A DNA stretch of 64,000 nt, from positions 310,001 through 374,000 of the forward strand of contig JAXLQL010000006.1 in the NCBI GenBank assembly GCA_046331625.1, in the 5' to 3' direction. A program made the position numbers and the translations under genes. The notes beneath the pieces were generated by a model. That model saw only the letters and a list, made by a program, of their open reading frames with translations, had not been told where the DNA came from and did not search any database. Below, in pieces: positions 26,423-35,020 of this stretch; position 1 is the stretch's first letter; each line of letters begins with the position of its first letter. This DNA is from JAXLQL01 sp046331625. Its GTDB lineage: Bacteria > Acidobacteriota > Terriglobia > Bryobacterales > Bryobacteraceae.

Positions 26423-29400
26423 GCTCCGACCAATCCTGTGGGCATATGTGGGGCGGGCTTTAGCCTGCGCGGGACTTCAGTCCCGCTTCCGATGTGGGCA
26501 CAACACTCCCCTCTCCGGATTGCGGCGCCGAGATGGACTACTATCCTTCAGTCTCTTCGCCGATCGCGAGGATTTCAGCCCCAGTGTGTGGGGCAGGCTT
26601 TCAGCCTGCGGCGGGACTTTCAGTCCCGCTTCAGACCTGGGCGCGTGTACTCATACAACGCTCCGCGTCTCGGGATTGCGGCTCCGACGCAGTGTGGGGC
26701 ACGCTCTCGCCTGCGCGGGACTTCAGTCCCGCTGGCTTCTCGCAATCGCCGCGGCTCTACCCTGCCTCATCCTCGCCCAAACCAACACAGCCGAACTCGC
26801 CGGCGTCGTGCTCGACCCTTCGAACGCCGCAGTCACCAGCGTGCAGATCACGGTGACGAATCCTGCCACCGGAGCAGCCCAGTCCACCACAACGGACCCG
26901 CACGGATCGTACCGATTCGTCCGTCTCGCGCCTGGCAGCTATCAACTCACCGCCGAGCACGACGGCTTCCGCACCGAAACGCGCGAAGGCATCACACTTC
27001 GCGTCGGGCAGCAAGCGACTCTCAATCTCACGCTCGCGCTGGCATCTGTCGCAACGGAAACAGTGGTCACCGCGGGCGCAGCCCTCGTCGACCTCCAAAG
27101 CGCCGCCCTCTCCGACGTCATCGATCCCAAAGCCATCCGCGAGCTCCCGCTCAACGGCCGCGACTTCGCGCAGCTAGCCCTGCTCGAACCCGGCGTCGCG
27201 CCGTCACGCCGCTCATCCGATTCCGGCGGCCCCGGAACCAAGCTCGTGATCAACGGCAATCGCCCCAGCCAAGTCAGCTTCGTGCTCGATGGCAGCGACA
27301 TCAACGATGCCAACAACAACACGCCCGGCAGCGCGGCCGGCGTTCTGCTCGGCATCGATACGCTCGAAGAGTTCCGCGTCAACACGAATTCCTACAGTGC
27401 CAGCTACGGCCGCAGCGCCGGGGGCGTCATCAGCGCGGTGACCAAGTCCGGCACGAATGAATTGCATGGGTCCCTGTTCGAGTTCGTACGCAACAGCGGA
27501 TTCGACGCCAAGAACTTCTTCGATGCACACGCGAGCGCCATCCCCGCTTTCCGGCGCAATCAATTTGGCGCCGAAGTCGACGGACCGATCGCGCGCAATC
27601 GCACATTCTTCCTCGCCAGCTTCGAAGGCCTCCGCCAGCGGCTCGGTGCCACCAGCCGGACCGTCGTTCCCGACGCGAGCGCACGCAACGGCATCTTCCC
27701 CACAGGACCACGCGTCACCGTCAACCCGGCCGTGCCAAAATATCTCGACCTCGTTCCGCTGCCCAATGACCGCAACTTCGGCGATGGAACCGGCGAGTAC
27801 GTGTCGGCGGCCTCGCAATCCACCGGCGAGAACTTCTTCACGGGCCGCATCGATCATCGCTTTTCCGCCAAGACCTCGATGTTCGCGCGCTTCACGTCGG
27901 ATGATGCGAAGGTCGCTATTCCCGATGGCATTCGGCTCGTCGAGTCGCAAAGCATCACGGCGAATCGATATTTCACGGTGGAAGCGACGCGGGTACTCGG
28001 GTCGCACTCGGTCAACACGGCGCGGTTCAGCTTCAACCGTTCGAACATCGAGAGCACCAACCGCTACATTCGCGAACTCGATCCCGCACTCTCGTTCTTC
28101 CCAGGCCGGCCGCTCGGCCAGATCTCCGTCACCGGATTCTTCTCGATCGGCCCCAGCCGGTTCGGACCATCGTACTCGCGCCAGTCGCTGTTCCAATTCA
28201 GCGATGACTTCTCGTGGGTGCGCGGCCGTCACTCGCTCTCCATGGGCTTCGATCATCGCTTCTACCGGCTTCCCACCAGCCGGCCGCAATCACCTTACGG
28301 GTTCTACCAGTTCAACGGACTCACGGATTTCCTCCAGGCCCGCCCGGCCTCGGTGGAACTCACGCTGCCCGATTCCCTGCTCGATCGCAACTGGCGCCAG
28401 TCGATGACCGCGGCCTTCGTGCAAGACAACGTGCGCCTGCATCGCCGCCTCACGCTCAACATCGGCCTACGATACGAGCGCGTGAGCGTCCCCGAGGAAA
28501 CCGGCGGCCTTTCGGCCAATTTCCGCAACCCAGCCGTGGACCGCGCCACTACGCTCGGCCCCATGTTCACCAACCCGTCGAACTTGAACTTCGCCCCGCG
28601 CGTGGGCTTGGCACTGGATCCATTCGGCGACGGCAAAACCAGCCTCCGCGCCGGCTTCGGTCTCTTCTTCGATCCGATCTGGACCGACTTCTACGCCAAC
28701 GCGGGAAATCGCTTGGCGCCGTTCTACGTGCTCGGCAGCATCCGAAATCCCGTCTTCCCGCGCGCCGAAACATTAGTAGGCAATCCTGCTTTCGTGCTCG
28801 GGCGGCAAGACGTGCTCGTGTACCAACCGCGCAATCCGTACACGATGCAGTTCAACTTCTCCGTGCAGCGGCAGATCGCCTCCGCCACGGCGGTCACGGT
28901 CAGCTACGCCGGGCAGCGCGGGATGCATCTGGCGCGATTCGTCGACGGCAACCAGGCGCTGCCGCAAATTCTCTCTGACGGCCGCAAGTTCTTCCCGGAA
29001 AACTCGGTGACCCGGAACCCGAACCTCACCGGAGTTCGCTACAAGGTGACCGACGGCCGATCCTGGTACAACGCCCTGCAGGCTTCTCTGCAGCATCACA
29101 TGGGCTCGCGAACGCTGGTCGCCTTGAACTACGCGTTCTCGCGCAATATCGACGATGGCTCGGTGACCGTCACCCAGGGCGGAGACAACGATTTGCCCCA
29201 GGATCCCGACAGCCGCAAGGCCGAGCGCGGTCTCTCGAACTACGACGTGCGCCACTACTTCTCGGCGATGTGGAATCAGGAACTGCCCAAGGCTCCCCGG
29301 CTGCCACGCTGGATCGGCGCGGGCTGGCAGTGGAACACCATCGCCACCTTCGCCGCGGGAAATCCGTTCTCAACCGTGGTTGGGTTCGATCGTGCACGCG

Positions 29401-29792
29401 CCAGATTCCAGGCCGGCACCTCGCCGCAACGGCCAGACTTGGTGCCAGGCAGTTCCACCAACCCGATACTCGGCGGGCCCGACCGCTACTTTGACCCCAC
29501 CGCCTTCGCCCTTCCCGCCGCCGGATACTTCGGCAACCTGGGGCGCAACACGCTGATCGGTCCGGGTCTCGCGATGGTCGATGTCAGCTTGAACAAACGC
29601 TTCCGGATCACCGAACGCATGAGCCTGCAGTTCCGCACGGAGATGTTCAATGCGCTCAACCACGCGAACTTCGCGATCCCGAGCGCGCGTACGGTGTTCA
29701 CGACCACGGGACCGGTGGGGAGCGCGGGGCGCATCACGTCTACGCTCACCTCGTCGCGTCAACTGCAGGTCGGGATGAAACTCACCTTCTGA
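26412..29792 (+). CDS. Oar-like TonB-dependent outer-membrane receptor, N-terminus expanded by in-frame repeats
   Basis: The 1,126-codon frame encodes a signal peptide (RWLLAIAAALPCLILAQ), a carboxypeptidase-regulatory-like domain (AELAGVVLDPSNAAVTSVQITVTN), a plug (IRELPLNGRDFAQLALLEPGV, GGVISAVTKSGTNELHGSLFEF) and a large beta-barrel ending LQVGMKLTF with a terminal Phe. This is the Acidobacteriota Oar/SusC-like receptor class. Codons before the signal peptide hold three copies of the type A repeat (26448, 26588, 26694), adding about 95 residues such as VGRALACAGLQSR. Either ATG 26412, overlapping the sialidase stop, or GTG 26694 inside the third repeat could be the start. GTG 26694 gives an ordinary-length signal peptide. 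Confidence 0.9.
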   Translation: MQNRLRPILWAYVGRALACAGLQSRFRCGHNTPLSGLRRRDGLLSFSLFADREDFSPSVWGRLSACGGTFSPASDLGACTHTTLRVSGLRLRRSVGHALACAGLQSRWLLAIAAALPCLILAQTNTAELAGVVLDPSNAAVTSVQITVTNPATGAAQSTTTDPHGSYRFVRLAPGSYQLTAEHDGFRTETREGITLRVGQQATLNLTLALASVATETVVTAGAALVDLQSAALSDVIDPKAIRELPLNGRDFAQLALLEPGVAPSRRSSDSGGPGTKLVINGNRPSQVSFVLDGSDINDANNNTPGSAAGVLLGIDTLEEFRVNTNSYSASYGRSAGGVISAVTKSGTNELHGSLFEFVRNSGFDAKNFFDAHASAIPAFRRNQFGAEVDGPIARNRTFFLASFEGLRQRLGATSRTVVPDASARNGIFPTGPRVTVNPAVPKYLDLVPLPNDRNFGDGTGEYVSAASQSTGENFFTGRIDHRFSAKTSMFARFTSDDAKVAIPDGIRLVESQSITANRYFTVEATRVLGSHSVNTARFSFNRSNIESTNRYIRELDPALSFFPGRPLGQISVTGFFSIGPSRFGPSYSRQSLFQFSDDFSWVRGRHSLSMGFDHRFYRLPTSRPQSPYGFYQFNGLTDFLQARPASVELTLPDSLLDRNWRQSMTAAFVQDNVRLHRRLTLNIGLRYERVSVPEETGGLSANFRNPAVDRATTLGPMFTNPSNLNFAPRVGLALDPFGDGKTSLRAGFGLFFDPIWTDFYANAGNRLAPFYVLGSIRNPVFPRAETLVGNPAFVLGRQDVLVYQPRNPYTMQFNFSVQRQIASATAVTVSYAGQRGMHLARFVDGNQALPQILSDGRKFFPENSVTRNPNLTGVRYKVTDGRSWYNALQASLQHHMGSRTLVALNYAFSRNIDDGSVTVTQGGDNDLPQDPDSRKAERGLSNYDVRHYFSAMWNQELPKAPRLPRWIGAGWQWNTIATFAAGNPFSTVVGFDRARARFQAGTSPQRPDLVPGSSTNPILGGPDRYFDPTAFALPAAGYFGNLGRNTLIGPGLAMVDVSLNKRFRITERMSLQFRTEMFNALNHANFAIPSARTVFTTTGPVGSAGRITSTLTSSRQLQVGMKLTF
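26448..26732 (+). repeat. Three type A repeat units inside the receptor's 5' coding region
   Basis: Forward units lie at 26448-26486, 26588-26629 and 26694-26732. The second has extra bases in both hairpins (AGGCTTTCAGCCT, GGGACTTTCAGTCCC) that keep the stems paired. No stop codon interrupts the receptor frame across them. Confidence 0.92.
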
Positions 29793-29794
29793 TC

Positions 29795-30190
29795 ATGCGA
29801 TTCGCCGCCATCCCGGCTCTGCTGCTCGCCATGCTCGGCTGCCAAGGGCCGCTCGCGCGCGGCGTGGACGACAAGTCGGTGCGGCGTTACGCGCTCGAAG
29901 GCAAGGTAGTGCGGCTTGACCACGCCCGCCACGCCGCGGCCATCGAACACGGGCCGATCCGCGATGCATCGGGCAAGGTGTGGATGGAAGCGATGACGAT
30001 GGAGTTTCCCGTGCCCGACTCCGGCGACTTCGCGCGGCTCCATGTGGGCGAACGGATCCAGGCCACGGTTCATTCGCGCGAGTCCGATCTCGAGTATTGG
30101 ATCGCTGAGATTCGCAATGACCAGCCCGCTAACGAATCGAAAAAAAGCGAATCGTTGACCCGATCGCCGTCAGCAGAATCACCCCGATGA
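29795..30190 (+). CDS. CusF-like copper-binding lipoprotein
   Basis: The 131-residue protein begins with a lipoprotein signal (IPALLLAMLGCQ; lipobox LAMLGC, acylated Cys at residue 16). It continues with the CusF/SCO-associated small beta-barrel: YALEGKVVRLDHARHAAAIEHGPI and WMEAMTMEFPVPDSGDFARLHVGERI. The MTM-x-F-P-V segment is the methionine motif that ligates Cu(I) in CusF. It starts 2 bases after the receptor stop, so the receptor may serve metal or metallophore uptake, though this is inference. Its last 62 bases overlap the convergent DUF1648 gene. Confidence 0.83.
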   Translation: MRFAAIPALLLAMLGCQGPLARGVDDKSVRRYALEGKVVRLDHARHAAAIEHGPIRDASGKVWMEAMTMEFPVPDSGDFARLHVGERIQATVHSRESDLEYWIAEIRNDQPANESKKSESLTRSPSAESPR

Positions 30191-30638
30191 AGGCCAGGAA
30201 CAAGGCCGAGTTCATCTCTTGCGCCCGGCGCATCGCCACCTCCACCGTGCTCCACAACGCATAGGCCATCATGCACAAGACCTCGGTCTTGATCAAGGTG
30301 AGCATGCCGGCGCTCATCGCATACAGCCTGGGAGCGTTCTCCGGGGTTACGGCCGTAGGGAAGTTGTGGATGTGCGGGACGAATGTCAACGCCGTCATGC
30401 TCACCCACAGAAGCAGCGCAGCAATTGGCACAATTAGCACGCCGTTCCGCGAACTCCACTGGTTGGGTTCACCATTCAAGCCAAAGTGAGTGGGCACGCG
30501 ATCTGGGAGAGTGGGCCACGCCGAAATCAGTTGCACCGCGATGAAGATCATCGCGGCCGCGGCCAGCGCCTCGAGCAAGATGCGGCCGGTAGTGAACGGC
30601 ACCTGGACCCGCGGGCGCGACGCGTAGGCCGAGAACAT
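30129..30638 (-). CDS. DUF1648/SdpI-like membrane protein
   Basis: The 169-residue protein has about four membrane helices (ILLEALAAAAMIFIAVQLISA, VLIVPIAALLLWVSMTALTFV and two near the end). It carries the DUF1648 signature WPTLPDRVPTHFGLNGEPNQWSS right after helix 1, as in the N-terminal part of SdpI-type immunity proteins. Whether it confers immunity or is only a membrane-stress relative is unknown. ATG 30638 is chosen as the first Met before the basic N-terminal segment. It is divergent from a methyltransferase gene 42 bases away. Confidence 0.8.
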   Translation of the reverse strand: MFSAYASRPRVQVPFTTGRILLEALAAAAMIFIAVQLISAWPTLPDRVPTHFGLNGEPNQWSSRNGVLIVPIAALLLWVSMTALTFVPHIHNFPTAVTPENAPRLYAMSAGMLTLIKTEVLCMMAYALWSTVEVAMRRAQEMNSALFLAFIGVILLTAIGSTIRFFSIR

Positions 30639-30680
30639 GGCTATGTCCAGTCTACTTGCCGATTCACATACCATGATGAG

Positions 30681-31484
30681 ATGCCTACCGCCTTTTCCGG
30701 CGCCTATCCGCTCGAGAGCCGCTCTGGAGAGATCGAGCGGCTGCGGACACAGAGCGAGGCCATGGCGTCTGACACGAAGACGATGCTCGAGACCATCGGA
30801 GTGGGCGAAGGATGGCGGTGTCTCGACCTCGGCTGCGGGCCGGAAGGAATCGCCTCGCTGCTTGCGCCGATGGTTGGGCACACGGGACGAGTGCTCGGAC
30901 TCGACTTGAATGAGGGATTCCTCGCCCACGCCCGCGCGAGCGCTCCCGCGAATGTCGAATTCCGCAGCGGGAACGTCTTCCAAACCGGGCTCGCCGCGGA
31001 CAGCTTTGACTTGGTGCATGCGCGATTCGTCGCGAGCACGGCGGGTTCGCCCGAGGCTCTGCTCGCGGAAGCGATCCGCGTGGCGCGGCCCGGCGGCGTG
31101 GTGGCTTTGCAGGAACCCGATGGGTCGACGCTCGAGTGCTATCCGCCCCATCCGGCGTGGGAGACGTTGAAGTCCGCACTGCTGGGCGCGTTCGAAGGAG
31201 TGGGCGCGGATCTGCGGCTCGCGCGGAGGCTCTATTCGATCGCATGCGCGTCCGGACTTGCCGATGTCCGCTATCGCACGTGCCTGCTCGCCGTGCGATC
31301 AATGGATCCGATGGTGGACTATCCGCCGTCGACCGTCGAGTCTCTGCGAGCCACGGTGATCCGGCTCGGGTTGCTGACGGAGGCGGAACTCGATCGTGCG
31401 CTGGCGGAATGTCGCGAGCACCTGCGACAACCGGGGACGAGCTTCACGATGTACACGGTCGCACAAGTTTGGGGACGGAAGTAG
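30681..31484 (+). CDS. Class I SAM-dependent methyltransferase (UbiE/ArsM-like core)
   Basis: The 267-residue enzyme has motif I CLDLGCGPEGIASLL, motif II VLGLDLNEGFLAHA, motif III/IV FDLVHARFVASTAG and VARPGGVVALQEPDGST, typical of the Methyltransf_11/25 group. The open frame extends upstream to 30486, but that stretch overlaps the divergent DUF1648 gene. ATG 30681 gives the normal N-terminus SGAYPLESRSGEIERLRTQ. The acceptor is unknown. Confidence 0.85.
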   Translation: MPTAFSGAYPLESRSGEIERLRTQSEAMASDTKTMLETIGVGEGWRCLDLGCGPEGIASLLAPMVGHTGRVLGLDLNEGFLAHARASAPANVEFRSGNVFQTGLAADSFDLVHARFVASTAGSPEALLAEAIRVARPGGVVALQEPDGSTLECYPPHPAWETLKSALLGAFEGVGADLRLARRLYSIACASGLADVRYRTCLLAVRSMDPMVDYPPSTVESLRATVIRLGLLTEAELDRALAECREHLRQPGTSFTMYTVAQVWGRK

Positions 31485-31570
31485 GGCGGACCTGTGGTCC
31501 GCTGAGGGGCCTGCGGCCCCTCACTAGCGCGGGACCACAGGTCCCGCTGCGGGCGACACGCCCGCCCTAC
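31484..31570. repeat. Type B palindromic repeat between convergent genes
   Basis: Nested palindromes GCGGACCTGTGGTCCGC, GGGGCCTGCGGCCCC, GCGGGACCACAGGTCCCGC and GGGCGACACGCCC fill the whole space between the methyltransferase stop and the propeller-protein stop. Both stop codons touch the element. It could act as a bidirectional terminator, although it lacks T-runs. Confidence 0.88.
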
Positions 31571-34536
31571 TGGGTACGCTGGACGTTGACTTGAAGCGGG
31601 TCGCTCTGAGTTGCCGTGGACAGGTTCCGAATTTGCAACACGTACGTACCGGGTCGCAGCGTGTCGGGAATCTGAGCCGTGATCTGTCCCGGAGAGGTCT
31701 GCAGCAGAGACAGGGGAACGTCGCTCAGGGTGACGCACGAGCCGCCCATCACCGTCGGCGGCGGAACCTGATCGGCAGTGGCTGCCGTGGCCAGATTTGA
31801 CCCAGTGATGGTGATGAACGCGCCAGGTCCGTAATTGTTGGTGCCGTTGTTGGCATTGATGACGCCGCGTGTTCCGCCGGTGATCGCCGGGCGAGGCTCC
31901 ACGCCGGAACTCAGCCGCAACGGAACCACCGCCAAACCAGAGACCGTTACCATGTAGGCGTTGCCCGATTTGTCCACCGCGATCTGGCGGGCCGGAACAT
32001 AGACGCGCTGCTGCCCGAGCGCCACCAGCGCCGGGTTGTCGGGCGCGATGGCCACCACCGACTCGGCACCCGTGCGGATGTCCACCAGCTCGAGCGTCGG
32101 CCGCGAGTCATCGCGGGTAGCCGCGGTAATCTGGGTCCGTACCGGCAGCGTGAGCCGGACAAACTGTGTATCGCTCACCGGGTATACCTGCGCCACGTGC
32201 CGTTGGCCGGAGCTCACCGTGGTCTGCGTGGGCGGTTGCCCGGGCGCCGGAGGTGGCCCGACCTGCGTGACCCCGGGGCGCTCCGCACCGCCGATCACTG
32301 CAAGGGAAGGGCTGAGGATCAGTCCGTTGACCAGGAAATAGGCGCCCTTGTTGGCGCCAACCGCCGGACCGTAGTAGCTCTGGATGGGCGCCGAATTGAT
32401 CAAGCGGCCCACCGTATAGGCGTCAGCCAAAGCGTCGTAAAGGTACACGTTGCCGTTGCCCGCCAGCGCCGCCAGATACTCTCCGCCCGGCGTCGACGCG
32501 AACGAGTATTGCGCCGGCGCGGCAAGGGTTGTGGTGGTCGAGTTCGGGCTGATGATGGAACTGGCCGGACGCGGGGAGGCAGTGTTGCCCACTACTCGCC
32601 AAAGTCCACCGTTCGACATGATGAACTGCAACCCCGAGACCGACATCGCCAACGCCTGTGGCCGCACCGCGGCTTGGTTGCCAGGGCGCGGAATCGGAGG
32701 GAAGTCGACTTTGCCGATCTCGCGCCGCAGGTCGAGATCCACTACACTGATTGACTCGCCGCCGGTGTTGCCGACGTAGAGCGTGCTGTTGTCGAGCGAC
32801 ATGGCCATCGAATGCGGTAGCTGGCCCACCTCGACCGGCTCGAGGAATTTCTGCCGCCGGATGTCGAAAACCTCGACGCGATTGAATCCCGAGTTGGCAA
32901 TGTAGACTCGCTGCCGAACATCGTCGAGCAGCAACTCCTGCAAGCCCTCGGCGTTCGAAGTCGATGTCGGTACCGGATAAATGATGCCGCGCTGATCGCT
33001 TTGGCGGAAGTTCATGTATACGCGAACGACGTTCGGGAAATTGATCGCCTCGCGCGAATTCAGGCTGACGGTGAGGGGCTGGCCGTTGCCGCCGCCCGCG
33101 CCCGTGAACACGTTGGTTCCTGGCTGGCGCGTGACGCCCGTTCGTCCCGGCTCGGAGATGAAGTTGATCGTAGACGGCGCGAGTCCGCTGGTGAGGTCGG
33201 CGATCAGGGCCGTGGTCACCACGGGTACGGTGTAGGTCAGCTTGCCGGCCCCTAGATTGTTGACGCGCACGGCGGCCTTGGCCACCGCTTTGTTGCAGTT
33301 GTCGTTGGCCAGGAATACCTGCGTGGTCTCCGGCATGATGATCGGATACTCGAACATCTTCGCAATCGGGATGACCACGATGCCGGATTCGGACGTTGCG
33401 TACAAGACTTCACCGTTCGAAGGCGCCACAATCTTGCCGAGAATGCTTTCGGGCATCCGCAGACCGAGCCGAACGCCGAGGTTCTTGGCGCTGGCTACGA
33501 TCAGCGCTTCCGACAACGGCCGCGTGTTCGGCGCGCCCTGTTGCATGTTGAAGGCACCGTAAATCGTCGCGCCATCGGCCGCGAATATGCTGCCGCCGAA
33601 GTTGTTCGTGACGTTAATGGCCGTGTTGGTGGGCGTATTGAACTGCTGGATCTGGACGGCGTAAAACGGGAAGTTCGCGGTGTTCAATTGTCCGATGATG
33701 TTGAGCGTCGACGTCTCGAACAGCGTGGATCCGGCCATGAAGCGCGAACCATCCGGCGACATCGCGAGTACGGTCGACTGGCCGGTGACCGTGCGGTTGC
33801 GCAGCACCGTGCCAGAGGCCACTTCATAGACGAACATCGTCGTCTGCGCCGTGTTCAGCGTCTGGTTGATCGCCACCATCCCGATGATGAATTGGCCATC
33901 CGGAGTTCTTAGCAACCGCCCAGGGAATGCCGTAGAGGGCCGGCCTGCCGTCACTGCGGGTAGCGGATTCGGCGTGGTGATAGGCGGAGGTGAGGAAACC
34001 GGCAGCAGTTGCTGCGCCAGGTCCTGGGTGCGATCGAAGATGAGGAGCGTACTTTGGGTGTTGCCGACGCCGGTGCCCTGCGTCGTGATCAGCACCCGGC
34101 CGTCAAAACCGACCTCGACACCCTCCGGCTTTGCCGGAAGGCTCACCGTCTGTACAAGCCGGTCTCCGTCGAGGTCGATCACGCTCAGCGACGAGCTCTG
34201 AACATTGCTCACGTACAGGTAGCGCCCGTCCATCGAAAGAGCCGCAGACGAGGGGTACGTACCCACCTCGATATAGCCAGTGATCTGGTCGAGTTCGTAG
34301 TTGTACGTAATCACGCGATTTGCGCCGGAGCTGACCAGGTAGAGCCTCTTTCGGGCTTCGTCGAGCGCGATGTCACTCGGCTGCCCCCCGAGCGAAACGA
34401 GCCGGCCGAACTCCTGGCCCGGTATAGTGTCGATGGTGAACTGCGCATAGGCCGAAGGGCCTAGGAGCAGAGTCCCGATCGCCAGCCGGAGGAAAACCTG
34501 AGTCATGGCAGCCTGGGTCGATTGCAAACGCATCAT
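31567..34536 (-). CDS. Secreted YncE/Lvb-like beta-propeller protein with Solibacter-type C-terminal domain
   Basis: The 989-residue protein has a signal peptide (MTQVFLRLAIGTLLLGPSAYAQ, from an internal Met; ATG 34536 or 34506 possible). YncE-like propeller blades follow (RLYLVSSGANRVITYNYELDQI, DGRYLYVSNVQSSSLSVIDLDG, NSTLYVGNTGGESISVVDLD). The C-terminal ~90 residues (GPGAFITITGSNLATA, PLSLLQTSPGQITAQIPDTL, YVLQIRN) match the IPT-like domain repeated in Solibacter secreted proteins. It is probably extracellular or surface-bound and of unknown ligand. It is divergent from the DUF192/tad locus. Confidence 0.87.
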   Translation of the reverse strand: MMRLQSTQAAMTQVFLRLAIGTLLLGPSAYAQFTIDTIPGQEFGRLVSLGGQPSDIALDEARKRLYLVSSGANRVITYNYELDQITGYIEVGTYPSSAALSMDGRYLYVSNVQSSSLSVIDLDGDRLVQTVSLPAKPEGVEVGFDGRVLITTQGTGVGNTQSTLLIFDRTQDLAQQLLPVSSPPPITTPNPLPAVTAGRPSTAFPGRLLRTPDGQFIIGMVAINQTLNTAQTTMFVYEVASGTVLRNRTVTGQSTVLAMSPDGSRFMAGSTLFETSTLNIIGQLNTANFPFYAVQIQQFNTPTNTAINVTNNFGGSIFAADGATIYGAFNMQQGAPNTRPLSEALIVASAKNLGVRLGLRMPESILGKIVAPSNGEVLYATSESGIVVIPIAKMFEYPIIMPETTQVFLANDNCNKAVAKAAVRVNNLGAGKLTYTVPVVTTALIADLTSGLAPSTINFISEPGRTGVTRQPGTNVFTGAGGGNGQPLTVSLNSREAINFPNVVRVYMNFRQSDQRGIIYPVPTSTSNAEGLQELLLDDVRQRVYIANSGFNRVEVFDIRRQKFLEPVEVGQLPHSMAMSLDNSTLYVGNTGGESISVVDLDLRREIGKVDFPPIPRPGNQAAVRPQALAMSVSGLQFIMSNGGLWRVVGNTASPRPASSIISPNSTTTTLAAPAQYSFASTPGGEYLAALAGNGNVYLYDALADAYTVGRLINSAPIQSYYGPAVGANKGAYFLVNGLILSPSLAVIGGAERPGVTQVGPPPAPGQPPTQTTVSSGQRHVAQVYPVSDTQFVRLTLPVRTQITAATRDDSRPTLELVDIRTGAESVVAIAPDNPALVALGQQRVYVPARQIAVDKSGNAYMVTVSGLAVVPLRLSSGVEPRPAITGGTRGVINANNGTNNYGPGAFITITGSNLATAATADQVPPPTVMGGSCVTLSDVPLSLLQTSPGQITAQIPDTLRPGTYVLQIRNLSTATQSDPLQVNVQRTQ

Positions 34537-34640
34537 TTAGTACGATACTCTAAACCCAGCCGGTCTGTGCAAGTTTCGTTACCTAGCCAGCGCCGGCGAA
34601 ACGATTACATTCGGATGGTGTTAGAGGAGTGTTCCGGTCT

Positions 34641-34682
34641 ATGAAAATTGATCATGAGGTGGGCGTGGATCGCCCGAAATGA
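34641..34682 (+). CDS. Putative 13-residue leader peptide before DUF192 gene
   Basis: ATG 34641 opens MKIDHEVGVDRPK and stops with TGA 34680-34682, which overlaps the DUF192 ATG at 34679 (ATGA). An AGAGGAG site at 34623-34629 serves this small frame, while the DUF192 start has no well-spaced site of its own. Translational coupling through the leader is inferred. Confidence 0.4.
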   Translation: MKIDHEVGVDRPK

Positions 34683-35020
34683 TCGTCAGGAACCTGACCC
34701 GGGGAGCCGTTTTGGCTGATCGGGCGCTGGTCGCTGATACCAGCGAAAGCAGGCGGACCGGGCTGCTCAGACATAAAGACCTTCCAGAAGGAGAGGCGCT
34801 TTGGATCGTACCGTGCGAAGGGGTCCATACGTTTGGGATGCCGTTCCCAATCGACGTGGTCTACCTCAACCGGAAGCGGGTGGTCGTCAAGGTTCGCCCC
34901 AACATGGTGCGGAGCCGTATATCGTTCTGCCTGCGCGCGCACTCAGTTCTGGAACTACCTACTGGTATGATCGCCAAGACCGGTACGCAGCCCGGAGACC
35001 AGCTCGAACTGGTGCGTTGA
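34679..35020 (+). CDS. DUF192 family protein
   Basis: The 113-residue protein matches DUF192 throughout: ADRALVADTSESRRTGLLRHKDLPEGEALWI, then CEGVHTFGMPFPIDVVYLNRKRVVV, and a C-terminal VLELPTGMIAKTGTQPGDQL. It lacks the usual exported N-terminus, so it may be cytoplasmic. Function in the family is not established. DUF192 genes are often next to Tad pilus genes in Acidobacteriota, and here the next gene overlaps by 4 bases, making it the first gene of the tad transcript. Confidence 0.88.
   Translation: MIVRNLTRGAVLADRALVADTSESRRTGLLRHKDLPEGEALWIVPCEGVHTFGMPFPIDVVYLNRKRVVVKVRPNMVRSRISFCLRAHSVLELPTGMIAKTGTQPGDQLELVR

Noticed and set aside
26438..27460. Long Arg/Ser-rich plus-strand frame inside the TonB-receptor gene
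   Set aside because: It is a GC-driven shadow frame of the receptor with no recognisable domain.
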